From positions 124,001 through 188,000 of the forward strand of contig NZ_JBFHFC010000001.1 of assembly GCF_041583835.1 (NCBI RefSeq): DNA of 64,000 nucleotides, written 5' to 3'. The stretch's first letter is position 1; each line of letters starts with the position of its first letter. The notes under the pieces were generated by a model. The model had not been told where the DNA came from. It was given only the letters and a program-made list of their open reading frames with translations, and searched no databases. A program made the position numbers and the translations under genes. Positions 52,379-60,840 of the stretch are shown in pieces. Source of the DNA: Thiomicrorhabdus sp041583835. GTDB lineage: Bacteria; Pseudomonadota; Gammaproteobacteria; Thiomicrospirales; Thiomicrospiraceae.

Positions 52379-52384
52379 GAATCT

Positions 52385-53266
52385 TTATCTTCGTCGCCAG
52401 ACACCCTGAAAACGCCATTCAAAAATTACTAAGCCCAAAATCACCAAAGCCGTTCCAAACCATACCGTTGCATTTAATACCTCGTGATTCAGCCAATGGC
52501 CTAATAACAAAGCAAACACCGGAGTAATTACCGGAATCAATGCGACCTTGATCGCCTCAACATTTTTCAATAGATAGAAATACAATAAGAAACCACCGAC
52601 CGATCCGATCGAAGCCGCATAAATAATCGCGGAACTTTCACGAAGTCCGATATCAGGCCAATGAAACAAGGTTCCTGGCGCAATCAAAAACTGACCGACA
52701 ACCGTCACCCATAAAGCGCCGACAACCACATGAACGGCCGATAATTGATGATTAAGACGTTTGACTAGCACCGTGCCATAAGAATGGAAAACAACCGAAA
52801 GCATCGCCACTAAAATGGCGATAACCTGCATTTGTACATATTGCTGTTTTAGGTTGGGAGTAAAGATAACCAGCAATCCGGCCAAGCTGATCAACACGCC
52901 CAACGATTTTTTCAACGTTAGACGGCTATTCGGCAAACAGTAGTGCGCCATAATGCCGGTCACCACAGGAGTTAATGCAAATAAAATCGCAATCCAACCG
53001 GACGGCAGATATTGAGATGCCCAGTACATCGACGTCATACCGCCTAAAATAGGAATGCTCGCAGCCAGATAAACCTTGATATCCGGCCATGAAAATGAAA
53101 ATCGCTGTTTTGACCACCACCATAAGATTGGCAGAATTAATAGGGCGGCCAATGCAGTACGCGCCGCTACACCAAATAACCAATCGGTTTCGCCGCTCCA
53201 TTTGATCGCAAGCGGCGTAGTGGTCCAAATTATGACGATAGAAATATAGGCAAGGATGATTTTCAT
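52385..53266 (-). CDS. EamA/DMT-family transporter
   Basis: A 293 aa inner-membrane exporter-like protein of the drug/metabolite transporter superfamily with ten predicted helices in two EamA repeats (about 1-135 and 145-290). Recognisable are TTPLAIKWSGE near the start, GMTSMYWASQYLPSGWIAILFALTPV, and GSVGGFLLYFYLLKNVEAIKVALIPVITPVFALL, the classic end of the second repeat. The substrate is unknown. It lies 65 bp after the asparaginase gene and could be part of that operon. Confidence 0.9.
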   Translation of the reverse strand: MKIILAYISIVIIWTTTPLAIKWSGETDWLFGVAARTALAALLILPILWWWSKQRFSFSWPDIKVYLAASIPILGGMTSMYWASQYLPSGWIAILFALTPVVTGIMAHYCLPNSRLTLKKSLGVLISLAGLLVIFTPNLKQQYVQMQVIAILVAMLSVVFHSYGTVLVKRLNHQLSAVHVVVGALWVTVVGQFLIAPGTLFHWPDIGLRESSAIIYAASIGSVGGFLLYFYLLKNVEAIKVALIPVITPVFALLLGHWLNHEVLNATVWFGTALVILGLVIFEWRFQGVWRRR

Positions 53267-53331
53267 TAATCAACAACTACGAAAGCGACAATAAACATGT
53301 CTGAAAGGTGACCGGTTTTCACTGCAATCAA

Positions 53332-53847
53332 TTAACGGGATTCAAATAAACCGGCTGAGCGATTTTTTTGTACCTGATCGGCGCGGAATAAGTGGCCGTT
53401 CATACAGATAAAAACACCGGCTTGAGCGGTTTGCACCGCCATTAAAGCGGCGCCCAAGTTAAAGGCGGCATCGGATTTCCCAAGCTTGTAAGGACGCATG
53501 GCTCCGGTCAATACAATGGTCTTATCCACCAAGTCCGGATTGGCCAGCAAGCAAAGAGCCGTCTCGACCATGGTATCGGTACCGTGGGTAATCACGATTT
53601 TAGCGCATGCAGAATCTTGACAGGCTTGACTGATTTTTTCGCGATCATTTTGATCCATCTGCAAACTGTCTTTTTGCATCAATACGTCCACCGTTATCGG
53701 CAGGGTACTGTTGGCTTCGGAGAGCAATTCGGGAATGTGGGTCGCAGGAAAGATCAATTCGCCTAGAACGGCATCATAATCTTTATCGATGGTGCCGCCG
53801 CTGATGAATAATTGAATCTCTTCTTTACCGGAAAAGATCGGGCTCAT
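53332..53847 (-). CDS. Short asparaginase-domain protein
   Basis: A 171 aa protein equal to the N-terminal domain of type I/II L-asparaginase, which is normally about 330 aa. Both catalytic threonine regions are present: FISGGTIDKDYD (first Thr) and THGTDTMVET (second Thr-Asp), plus TGAMRPYKLGKSDAAFNLGAAL. The C-terminal domain is absent, and the frame ends in FESR, not by a damaged extension. Such half-length members exist in several gammaproteobacteria, from memory. The ATG overlaps the upstream S24 peptidase stop. Activity is uncertain. Confidence 0.85.
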   Translation of the reverse strand: MSPIFSGKEEIQLFISGGTIDKDYDAVLGELIFPATHIPELLSEANSTLPITVDVLMQKDSLQMDQNDREKISQACQDSACAKIVITHGTDTMVETALCLLANPDLVDKTIVLTGAMRPYKLGKSDAAFNLGAALMAVQTAQAGVFICMNGHLFRADQVQKNRSAGLFESR

Positions 53848-54305
53848 GGCTGTCTCAAAATCCCGGTAACGATACCTAAAATCTCGATTTCTTCGTTACG
53901 TAGAATGATCGGTTCCATATCCGGATTGGCAGGCTGCAAACGTACACCGCTTTTTTCGATATACAATTTTTTCATGGTCACTTCTTCATTATTGATTCGA
54001 ACCACCACCGATTCGCCGTTTTCGGCATTGGAGCGACGTTCGATAATGACAATATCCCCGTCTTCGATATTCTCTTCGATCATCGAATTACCTTTGACGC
54101 GTAATGCAAAAGTCTCTTTCTTAACCATTGCGGAAGGAACCGACACCGTATCGTAATCCAGTTCCATTTGAATCGGTTCACCGGCAGACGTCCACCCCAA
54201 CAAAGGAATTTCCACAAAATCCTCTTCGACCAACTCCACAGGATCCGTCGGATGAAGATGCAGCTTTTGGTTACGCGTCGGAATCAAATAGGCTAGATTA
54301 CTCAT
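53844..54305 (-). CDS. LexA/UmuD-like S24 autoprotease without DNA-binding domain
   Basis: A 153 aa protein with the S24 peptidase fold. The self-cleavage site is Ala41-Gly42 (GWTSAGEPI, like LexA), the nucleophile Ser74 is in GNSM, and the general base is Lys112 (EVTMKKLY). The first 35 residues are too short for a helix-turn-helix. From ATG 54305 it has GAGGTG as ribosome site. No umuC polymerase gene is near. It overlaps the asparaginase gene by 4 bp and follows yciI by 28 bp. It may be a UmuD-like or anti-repressor protein; the role is unknown. Confidence 0.85.
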   Translation of the reverse strand: MSNLAYLIPTRNQKLHLHPTDPVELVEEDFVEIPLLGWTSAGEPIQMELDYDTVSVPSAMVKKETFALRVKGNSMIEENIEDGDIVIIERRSNAENGESVVVRINNEEVTMKKLYIEKSGVRLQPANPDMEPIILRNEEIEILGIVTGILRQP

Positions 54306-54333
54306 ACAGCACCTCAATTTTCAATTGAAAGAA

Positions 54334-54633
54334 TTATGGTAAAACTTTTTTAAACGGCTTAACAATGACCTTCTCATAAACGCCGGCCTCTAAATAAGGA
54401 TCGGCATTAGCCCATTGCTGCGCTTGTTCCAAAGAATCGAATTCAGCAACGATTAAACTGCCGCTAAATCCGGCTTCACCCGGATCATTATTATCTACAG
54501 CTGGGTTTGGGCCAGCCAAAATCAATTTACCCGCCTCATTTAAAGCCGTTAAACGGGCAATATGGGCAGGGCGGGCCTGTTGTCTCAAAGGCAGGCTATT
54601 TTCAACATCAAATGCATAAATCGAATAAAGCAT
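54334..54633 (-). CDS. yciI: YciI-family protein
   Basis: A 99 aa protein with the YciI dimeric alpha-beta barrel fold. MLYSIYAFDVENSLPLRQQARPAHIARLTAL contains the conserved R-P-x-H, and ADPYLEAGVYEKVIVKPFKKV is the standard end. The His/Asp pair is thought to act as a small lyase site, but the biological substrate is unknown. It is downstream of yciB by 38 bp, the same pairing as in other gammaproteobacteria. Confidence 0.93.
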   Translation of the reverse strand: MLYSIYAFDVENSLPLRQQARPAHIARLTALNEAGKLILAGPNPAVDNNDPGEAGFSGSLIVAEFDSLEQAQQWANADPYLEAGVYEKVIVKPFKKVLP

Positions 54634-54671
54634 GAAATATTTCCTTTTTATTCTGCGTAGCAGAGCTTTAC

Positions 54672-55304
54672 TTATCTCTTATTGTTACCGGAAACTTCGT
54701 CTTCCTTATCGACAGACGACATATCGTGGGTGACTTCACCGCCATCCAGCAACTTATCGGCTTCGGCTTCGGAATCCGATTCTTGGATATAGCGACTGAT
54801 ATAAAGACCTTGCAACAAGATGAAGACAATGGTCATCCCCATCAAACCAAATAGCTTGAAGTCGACCCACGTATCGGTGTCGTAATTGAAAGCGACATAT
54901 AAATTGACGATACCCGAAATCAAGAAGAAAACGACCCACATCAAACTCAGTCTTGTCCAGATCGCATCAGGCAAATGTATCGCCTGATCCATCATTCGGC
55001 GGATAATCGGTTTATTGCCGATAAAGTGACTGCCCAAAAACACCAGCGCAAAGCCCCAGTTGACGATCGTCGGCTTCCACTTAATAAAATCCTCGTCCTG
55101 AAGCGCCAGCGTGAGTCCACCCAATACCAAAATCAATACCAGCGTGATCACATGCATTTTTTCAATGCGCTTATGTTTGAGGAACACATAACCGACTTGG
55201 AGAATGGTGGCGACAATGATCACCGCCGTTGCGACATAGATGTCATACATCTTATACGCGATAAAAAAGAGAACGACGGGGAATAAATCGAATAGTAGTT
55301 TCAT
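54672..55304 (-). CDS. yciB: Inner-membrane septation protein A (YciB)
   Basis: YciB (IspZ) is a multi-span membrane protein linked to septation and envelope synthesis. The 210 aa protein has about five helices. It starts MKLLFDLFPVVLFFIAYKMYDIYVATAV and contains KPTIVNWGFALVFLGSHFIGNKP and WTRLSLMWVVFFLISGIVNLYVAF, all family hallmarks. The C-terminal 35 residues are an acidic extension (SDSEAEADKLLDGGEVTHD). It leads the minus-strand yciB-yciI-S24-asparaginase run and is divergent from RNase AM. Confidence 0.94.
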   Translation of the reverse strand: MKLLFDLFPVVLFFIAYKMYDIYVATAVIIVATILQVGYVFLKHKRIEKMHVITLVLILVLGGLTLALQDEDFIKWKPTIVNWGFALVFLGSHFIGNKPIIRRMMDQAIHLPDAIWTRLSLMWVVFFLISGIVNLYVAFNYDTDTWVDFKLFGLMGMTIVFILLQGLYISRYIQESDSEAEADKLLDGGEVTHDMSSVDKEDEVSGNNKR

Positions 55305-55498
55305 GAATACTTTTATTTTATTTGTGTTAAGTTAATTCAGTCGATTGCTTAAACCGATTGCTGAACATATTATCGAACATAATTCGAAACGTTAATTATC
55401 CACGATTCTAGCCGCGTTTGGAGCAGATTAAAAGCAAAGACAAAAACATTCCTAAAATTTATTTTACAGTCGCAAAGAAAGTAGTCCTGAATCCCCTT

Positions 55499-56356
55499 AT
55501 GAAAGTCGATTTCCATTGTCACACCACGGCCTCCGACGGCGCCCTTAAACCCCAACAGCTGATAGATCTTGCAGTTCAATACGATGTTGCCACTTTGGCA
55601 ATCACCGATCATGACACCACGCAGGGTTACAGCGACGCTTTAGAATACGCTAGCCAAAAAAACATCCGGCTTATTAGTGGTGTCGAGGCTTCGTGTGACT
55701 GGCAAGGACACACTATCCATATCGTCGGTTTGGATTTCGATCACGATCACCCGACATTGCAGAACGGCTTACGAAACATCCGTCATTTACGACAACAACG
55801 TGCCGACGCGATGATCGAAAAACTCTCATCCCGTCCCAATTTCAGCAAACTCGATCTGGCTGCATTATTAGCTGAGCAGGTACAGGACGGCGTAGTCGGA
55901 AGGGGACATTTCGCGCAACTCTTAATCCAACAGAATTACGTCAAAAATTCACAACAAGCCTTTGATAAGTATCTAAAAAAAGGACGCGTCGGTTACGTAA
56001 AAAGTGAATGGCCGGAACTGGTTGAAGTAGTGAATTGGATTAAACAGGCCAATGGTATTGCCGTCATCGCGCATCCGAGCATCTACAAGTTCACCAGCCG
56101 AAAATTAAACCGCCTCATAGAGGATTTCATTGCCGCCGGAGGACGTGGGATTGAAGTCGTTAATCAACCTCGACCGTCTTCCGAAATCATCGGCATGGCT
56201 GAACGCGCCCAGCGCTACGAACTATTGGCTTCCGTCGGCTCGGATTTTCATCGCCCCGAGCACAATTGGCGTGGCCTAGGATGGTTAGCGCCTTTGCCTG
56301 ATCAATGCCGACCGGTTTGGGAACATTTCAGAAATCCGCTAAAGACTCTATCCTAA
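55499..56356 (+). CDS. rnm: PHP-domain 5'-3' exoribonuclease RNase AM (YciV)
   Basis: A metal-dependent PHP-family enzyme; E. coli RNase AM trims 5' ends of rRNA precursors and acts on 3',5'-bisphosphonucleotides. From ATG 55499 the protein is 285 aa (E. coli 293). Metal ligands are in VDFHCHTTASDG, LAITDHDTTQGY, GVEASCDWQGHTIHIVGL and GSDFHRPEHNW. A start at 55418 would add 27 residues with no family match. yciO follows, as in E. coli. Confidence 0.92.
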   Translation: MKVDFHCHTTASDGALKPQQLIDLAVQYDVATLAITDHDTTQGYSDALEYASQKNIRLISGVEASCDWQGHTIHIVGLDFDHDHPTLQNGLRNIRHLRQQRADAMIEKLSSRPNFSKLDLAALLAEQVQDGVVGRGHFAQLLIQQNYVKNSQQAFDKYLKKGRVGYVKSEWPELVEVVNWIKQANGIAVIAHPSIYKFTSRKLNRLIEDFIAAGGRGIEVVNQPRPSSEIIGMAERAQRYELLASVGSDFHRPEHNWRGLGWLAPLPDQCRPVWEHFRNPLKTLS

Positions 56357-56515
56357 CCCCCTTTTTTAAATCGACAGTCATTTTCACACCGGTTTACGCA
56401 CGCACGTACTCAACAGTAAGTGCTATAATAGCGCTCAATGATAATTGCGAAGCGGTGTTCAAAAGACGCTTCTTCCAAACTTAGTCAGCTTTTAACAACG
56501 AGTATAAACATTACC

Positions 56516-57139
56516 GTGCGCAAAGAGTGTCAATATATTTCCGTCCATCCCGACAACCCTCAACCTAGACTACTTCAACAAGTCGTTGAAATACTTGAAA
56601 AAGGTGGGGTTATCGCCTATCCGACAGAATCCGGATATGCATTAGGCTGCCTACTTGATAATAGCGAGGGAGCGAAACGCATTCGTGCGATCCGTGGTGT
56701 AGGGGAAGATCACAACCTGACTTTGGTTTGCCGCGATTTAAGCAATCTGTCCGAATATGCAAAAGTCGGAAATACTCAATTCCGTTATTTAAAAAGCTAC
56801 TTACCCGGACCTTACACCTTTATCCTCCCGGCCAGCCGTGAAGTACCAAGGCGCCTGCAAAGCCCCAAAAGAAAAACCATCGGTCTTCGAGTCACCCCCA
56901 ATACGGTAGCCAATGCACTGCTTTCTTATTTTGATAAGCCGCTATTAAGTTCTACCTTGATTAAAACCGGTGAGGAACATCCTATGACCGATGGCTGGAC
57001 AATTCGCGAAGATTTCGGACATGCTTTAGATGCTGTTTTAGACGGTGGTTTCAGCGGTTTCGAACCCACCACCATTATCGATTTCACCGATGAAGAACCT
57101 ATTCTGGTCCGCCAAGGACAAGGAGCTTTTGACGCATGA
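56516..57139 (+). CDS. yciO: YciO-type Sua5/YrdC-domain protein
   Basis: A 207 aa paralogue of TsaC from GTG 56516, beginning MRKECQYISVHPDNPQPRLLQQ. The fold core is GGVIAYPTESGYALGC, followed by the nucleotide-contact residues in RRLQSPKRKTIGLRVT and STLIKTGEEHP. It resembles E. coli YciO along the whole length. TsaC itself makes threonylcarbamoyl-AMP; YciO acts weakly or on other tRNA-linked substrates. An ATG at 56438 would add 26 residues. The stop overlaps the M50 gene. Confidence 0.93.
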   Translation: MRKECQYISVHPDNPQPRLLQQVVEILEKGGVIAYPTESGYALGCLLDNSEGAKRIRAIRGVGEDHNLTLVCRDLSNLSEYAKVGNTQFRYLKSYLPGPYTFILPASREVPRRLQSPKRKTIGLRVTPNTVANALLSYFDKPLLSSTLIKTGEEHPMTDGWTIREDFGHALDAVLDGGFSGFEPTTIIDFTDEEPILVRQGQGAFDA

Positions 57140-57792
57140 ACGAACTCACCCTCATTCAAAAAATCGCCGTATGGGCCTTACCGGTTATTTTCGCAATTAC
57201 GGTTCACGAAGTGGCGCATGGGTGGGCGGCTTCAAAATTCGGGGATCAATCTGCCCGTATGCTTGGGCGTTTAACACTTAATCCGATTAAGCATATCGAT
57301 CCGATTGGTACGATCGTCGTCCCTTTAGCGTTACTAATGCTTGGCGGATTCATCTTCGGATGGGCTAAGCCGGTTCCGGTCAATGCGCGCAATTTCAAAC
57401 GCCCTCGTCACGACATGGCTTGGGTTGCCATGGCAGGACCGTTCTCCAATCTAATCATGGCAATCCTATGGGCGATCGTCATCAAAATTGGCGTAACCAT
57501 ACAGAGCTCCGTGCCGGAAGTAGGTTTATTTTTAACCTATAGCGGCCTGGCGGGAGTCAGCATCAACCTTATTCTATTGGTGCTTAACTTATTACCCATT
57601 CCGCCTTTAGACGGCAGTCACGTCGTTTCCGCACTACTTTCTCCACGTTTGGCGTGGCAATACAACCGCATAGCGCCTTTCGGTTTTATCATTCTAATCG
57701 TATTGATGGTGATGGGGCTTTTGACGCCGATATTGATTGGGCCGTATACCTTTATTCAGCAATTAATTTATAGCCTAGTGGGTCTCCACTAA
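57136..57792 (+). CDS. Site-2 protease family membrane metalloprotease (M50)
   Basis: A 218 aa inner-membrane protein. The zinc site is HEVAH (residues 24-28) in helix 1, and the second motif is NLLPIPPLDGSHVV near the C-terminus. GWAKPVPVNARNFKRPRHDM between them is conserved in this small SpoIVFB-like group. The substrate is unknown. It overlaps yciO by 4 bp, giving an RNase AM-yciO-M50-rluB operon. The trpS and scpA-scpB genes that often stand between M50 and rluB are missing. Confidence 0.92.
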   Translation: MNELTLIQKIAVWALPVIFAITVHEVAHGWAASKFGDQSARMLGRLTLNPIKHIDPIGTIVVPLALLMLGGFIFGWAKPVPVNARNFKRPRHDMAWVAMAGPFSNLIMAILWAIVIKIGVTIQSSVPEVGLFLTYSGLAGVSINLILLVLNLLPIPPLDGSHVVSALLSPRLAWQYNRIAPFGFIILIVLMVMGLLTPILIGPYTFIQQLIYSLVGLH

Positions 57793-57821
57793 GTCATGAT
57801 TTACTAATACAGAGTGTTGTT

Positions 57822-58703
57822 ATGAATCACACAACAGATGAAAAGTTACAAAAAATTCTAGCCAGAGCCGGATATGGTTCGAGACGTGCCATTGAAACCA
57901 TGATTTCTCAGGGTAAGGTTAAAGTCAACGGACGAACGGCTCAACTAGGCGACAGAGCGACGGAAAAGGATCAAATTCAAGTCAACGATCAAGCCGTTAA
58001 AGCGACCCGTTTAGCCAAGCAACCAACACAAGTCATCCTATACAATAAACCGGAAGGGCGCCTGTGTACCCGTAGCGACGAGAAGGGTCGTGATACCATC
58101 TTCACCCAACTGCCACGTATTTTTAACGGTCGCTGGATCAGTATCGGCCGTTTGGACTTGAATACCAGTGGCCTGTTGATTTTGACCAACAACGGTGAAC
58201 TGGCCAATCGCCTGGCACATCCCTCTTTTGAAGTGGAGCGCGAATACTTAGTCAGAGTCTTCGGCGAAGTACCGGATTCAGTCATCAATCAGCTTAAGGC
58301 CGGCATCGTGCTGGATGACGGTCCGGCAAAATTTGAACAGATCAGTCGCTTTAAATCCGATGACGAATCGATGAACAACTGGTTCAGGGTCACCATCAAA
58401 GAAGGGCGCAACAGAGAAGTCCGTAGGATGTGGGAATCTCAAGGTGTTCAGGTCAGTCGCTTGCAACGCGTTCGCTACGGACAATTCCAACTGCCTAGAA
58501 ACTTGCGTAAAGGAAAAACAGAAGCTTTGACATGGAAACAGGTCAACCAGCTATTAAAGAGCGTCGATCTGCCCGAAGAACCGCGCCCGGATCTGCGTCA
58601 AAATACAGCACCCGATAAAAAGAAGTTTGTTAAAAACTCCCGTTCCGCACAACGAGCGTTGATGGGCAAAAAACGCACGATTCACGACTTAAGCAAGTTA
58701 TAA
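57822..58703 (+). CDS. rluB: 23S rRNA pseudouridine 2605 synthase RluB
   Basis: RluB converts U2605 of 23S rRNA to pseudouridine. The 293 aa protein has an N-terminal S4 domain (KILARAGYGSRRAIETMISQGKVKVNG in pieces, about 10-60), catalytic Asp in GRLDLNTSGLLILTNNGE, and KEGRNREVRRMWESQGVQVSRLQRVRYG as the standard tail. A Lys/Arg-rich extension follows. The related RluE or RluF is less likely because of the operon context. Confidence 0.94.
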   Translation: MNHTTDEKLQKILARAGYGSRRAIETMISQGKVKVNGRTAQLGDRATEKDQIQVNDQAVKATRLAKQPTQVILYNKPEGRLCTRSDEKGRDTIFTQLPRIFNGRWISIGRLDLNTSGLLILTNNGELANRLAHPSFEVEREYLVRVFGEVPDSVINQLKAGIVLDDGPAKFEQISRFKSDDESMNNWFRVTIKEGRNREVRRMWESQGVQVSRLQRVRYGQFQLPRNLRKGKTEALTWKQVNQLLKSVDLPEEPRPDLRQNTAPDKKKFVKNSRSAQRALMGKKRTIHDLSKL

Positions 58704-58734
58704 CGGCATTTTTGCCATATAGATTCGCTTATAA

Positions 58735-58779
58735 CAAAAAAGCCGCGCAAGAAATTAACAATTCTTGCGCGGCTTTTTT
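58735..58779. terminator. Strong bidirectional terminator
   Basis: AAAAAAGCCGCGCAAGAA and TTCTTGCGCGGCTTTTTT pair with an 8-nt loop, between rluB and a minus-strand gene. Confidence 0.95.
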
Positions 58780-58839
58780 ACACGCTATAAACTCAGCAAA
58801 AATCTCAATCATAGGATTGAGCCTTTTACCATTCCCTCA

Positions 58840-59457
58840 CTAATCAGCCGACGCAGCTTTTTCCGCCGTCTTCGTCACTTCGATATCCTCCACCCAGAGA
58901 ATTTCGTCCGCATTATCACCATGATCCGAACGACTTAGGGACGTTTTCCAAAACCAACCGTCTTTACCTTGAACATTTACTAGCTTTCCGACCATATGGA
59001 CAACCTCTCCGGTACGAACCGCTTTTATCTTCTCGGCAATGAATTCGTTAGAGGGAATCAAATGAACATTCGCGGTTTGAATCATTACATAATATTTAGA
59101 AATAGGGGGAACTTTGCTATACCAGTTGTACCATCTCACACTCTGATTAAAAGTAAATTTATTCACAATTTCCTGATCGGACATTGCTTTCCAACCTAAT
59201 ACAAAATCAACCGGTGACAATTTAGAAGCGCGATCTAAATAATACCTCTCCTGACTAAGCACCTTGGCTTCGATTTCAAAGTCGGCGACTGCAGTGATTT
59301 CATGGTTTTTGAAATTAAACGTATCCGGATAAGCGAGATTCTGCTGTTGAGGTTCATTATATGCTTCTTCGCCTGGAGGCAACTCAACCGGAGGTACAGG
59401 TTTGAAGTAATCCCACGCAAAATATCCGAGAATGGCTAAAAGGATAATTTTTTTCAT
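58840..59457 (-). CDS. Membrane-anchored protein of unknown function
   Basis: A 205 aa protein starting MKKIILLAILGYFAWDYFKP, a single N-terminal helix or uncleaved signal. The rest is exported: a Pro-rich neck (PVPPVELPPGEE) and a soluble part with AVADFEIEAKVLSQERYYLD, WKAMSDQEIVNKFTFN and IKAVRTGEVVHMVGKL. The end region, HMVGKLVNVQGKDGWFWKTSLSR, looks like an SH3-type or OB-like fold. Family not recognised. It stands alone on the minus strand between two hairpin-bounded neighbours. Confidence 0.7.
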   Translation of the reverse strand: MKKIILLAILGYFAWDYFKPVPPVELPPGEEAYNEPQQQNLAYPDTFNFKNHEITAVADFEIEAKVLSQERYYLDRASKLSPVDFVLGWKAMSDQEIVNKFTFNQSVRWYNWYSKVPPISKYYVMIQTANVHLIPSNEFIAEKIKAVRTGEVVHMVGKLVNVQGKDGWFWKTSLSRSDHGDNADEILWVEDIEVTKTAEKAASAD

Positions 59458-59550
59458 AATTTCATTCTAATCATTACTGATTCGTTACTCATTAAGACAT
59501 CATACTAAATTACCAAACGGACCATGTATCTAAATTTCTTACTCACTTAA

Positions 59551-59982
59551 TCATCCCGCTGTAAAAACATGGAACGCACCAAGCAAAACGGCATATCTGA
59601 CGCCTTTTCCTATAGAGACCAACAAAACGAACAGGACAAAATTCACCCGCATGATACCGGCAATGAACGTCAACAAGTCTCCAAAAACCGGAGCCCATGC
59701 AAACAACAATGACCATACTCCATAACGTTTAAACCAAACTTGGCTGGTCTCAAGTTTATTACCAGAGAAAGGGAACCATTTACGGTCTTGATAGTGTAAA
59801 AAATAACGTCCTAACGCATAATTCACCACCGATCCCAAGCTATTGCCCAAGGTGGCACACAACCACAACATAAAAGGATCGTAACCCGAAGCCAGCAAAC
59901 CGGTCAGCATGACTTCGGAAGCAGCGGGAAGCAATGTCGCAGCAAGGAACGAAACGGCAAATAAACCTAAATAAGCTTCCAT
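59551..59982 (-). CDS. yqaA: YqaA-family SNARE-associated membrane protein
   Basis: A 143 aa inner-membrane protein from ATG 59982, MEAYLGLFAVSFLAATLLPAAS. It matches E. coli YqaA: ATLLPAASEVMLTGLLASG, ATLGNSLGSVVNYALGRYF, the WFKRYGVWSLLFAWAPVFGDLLTF re-entrant-loop region and GIMRVNF. VTT/DedA superfamily members are linked to lipid carrier transport. A start at 60039 would add 19 residues without support. A longer relative is at 31446-32024. It is divergent from rnhA. Confidence 0.9.
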   Translation of the reverse strand: MEAYLGLFAVSFLAATLLPAASEVMLTGLLASGYDPFMLWLCATLGNSLGSVVNYALGRYFLHYQDRKWFPFSGNKLETSQVWFKRYGVWSLLFAWAPVFGDLLTFIAGIMRVNFVLFVLLVSIGKGVRYAVLLGAFHVFTAG

Positions 59983-60116
59983 AAAACTCCAATTAATAGA
60001 ATAATCCGAGTAGTTCTTCAAACAAAACACCAACGACATCCGGACATCGCCTGGTATTAAACAATGAAAATTATCGATCTGTTTGATTTACCACTTAATT
60101 TGATTAGAATGGTGGT

Positions 60117-60656
60117 ATGGGCAATTTGACCTCAAACCACTCCAACAACCTATATAACTTGAATCCCGAACCTATGCGACACCTGGCGGTATACACCGAC
60201 GGCGGCTATGTCGCGAAACAAGATATCGGCGGTTGGGGTGTCGTCATTATCGATCAAAACAATCAACATCAACGATTCTCGGGCTGGCAACGCCACACCT
60301 CAAGTTTAGAAATGGAACTACAAGCCGCCGTGCATGCGCTTGAGCACATCCGCGAATCGTCACAAAACGACATTCCGATCCAACTGTTTACCGACTCTAA
60401 AATCCTAATCGAAGGATTGGATTACAAAATCCGCCAATACCGGCAGCAAAAGTGGATTCATAAATCCGGTCGTCCGGTTGAATCCCGTTCGCTATGGGAG
60501 CGCTTGGAGCATCTGACGAATACTCTAAAGGTCACCGTTAAATGGGTCAAAGGCCATAAAAACACACCCGGCAACCTTATCGCAGACCAACTCGCCAGAG
60601 AAGCGATCAACGGATTCCACTCGGTCAATAGTGAGGCGGAGGCACTTCTTGGGTAG
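60117..60656 (+). CDS. rnhA: Ribonuclease HI
   Basis: RNase HI cuts the RNA strand of RNA-DNA hybrids. The 179 aa protein from ATG 60117 carries the four catalytic acids: Asp in VYTDGG, Glu in LEMELQAA, Asp in FTDSK and Asp in LIADQLAR. The family core starts at Met20 (ATG 60174, MRHLAVYTDGGYV), so the first 19 residues may be untranslated. WVKGHKNTPGN is the His-containing loop. rnhB is also present, at 12461-13087. Its 3' end overlaps convergent slyX by 32 bp. Confidence 0.94.
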   Translation: MGNLTSNHSNNLYNLNPEPMRHLAVYTDGGYVAKQDIGGWGVVIIDQNNQHQRFSGWQRHTSSLEMELQAAVHALEHIRESSQNDIPIQLFTDSKILIEGLDYKIRQYRQQKWIHKSGRPVESRSLWERLEHLTNTLKVTVKWVKGHKNTPGNLIADQLAREAINGFHSVNSEAEALLG

Positions 60657-60840
60657 GGTCTTTGATTCCTTCTTCACGCAACGTCTTTAAATATTCGGAC
60701 AGTAAACGCAACTGAGTTTGCAGCGTCTGAATTTCTTGATGTTGTTGCGCAACCGTCTTTTGCAACGCCTCAATCACATCGTCCTGAAAAGCTTGGGTGA
60801 TTTCTATGGCGTGTAATCTTTCTTGTAATTCAGAACTCAT
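60625..60840 (-). CDS. slyX: SlyX-like small coiled-coil protein
   Basis: A 71 aa protein made of one long helix: LQERLHAIEITQAFQDDVIEALQKTVAQ and QTLQTQLRLLSEYLKTL, then a Pro tail ending PPPHY. The amphipathic helix and the PPPHY end are the SlyX hallmark. The function is unknown. The start overlaps the M61 peptidase stop by 4 bp, so the two are one operon. It overlaps rnhA by 32 bp in opposite sense. Confidence 0.92.
   Translation of the reverse strand: MSSELQERLHAIEITQAFQDDVIEALQKTVAQQHQEIQTLQTQLRLLSEYLKTLREEGIKDPTQEVPPPHY

Noticed and set aside
53332..53400. Asparaginase as a frameshifted pseudogene
   Set aside because: No remnant of the C-terminal domain is visible in any frame after the stop; the next gene is eamA. 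A genuine short form is more likely.
54306..54317. Longer start for the S24 protein that might restore a DNA-binding domain
   Set aside because: It adds only four residues; upstream is yciI, so there is no hidden helix-turn-helix.
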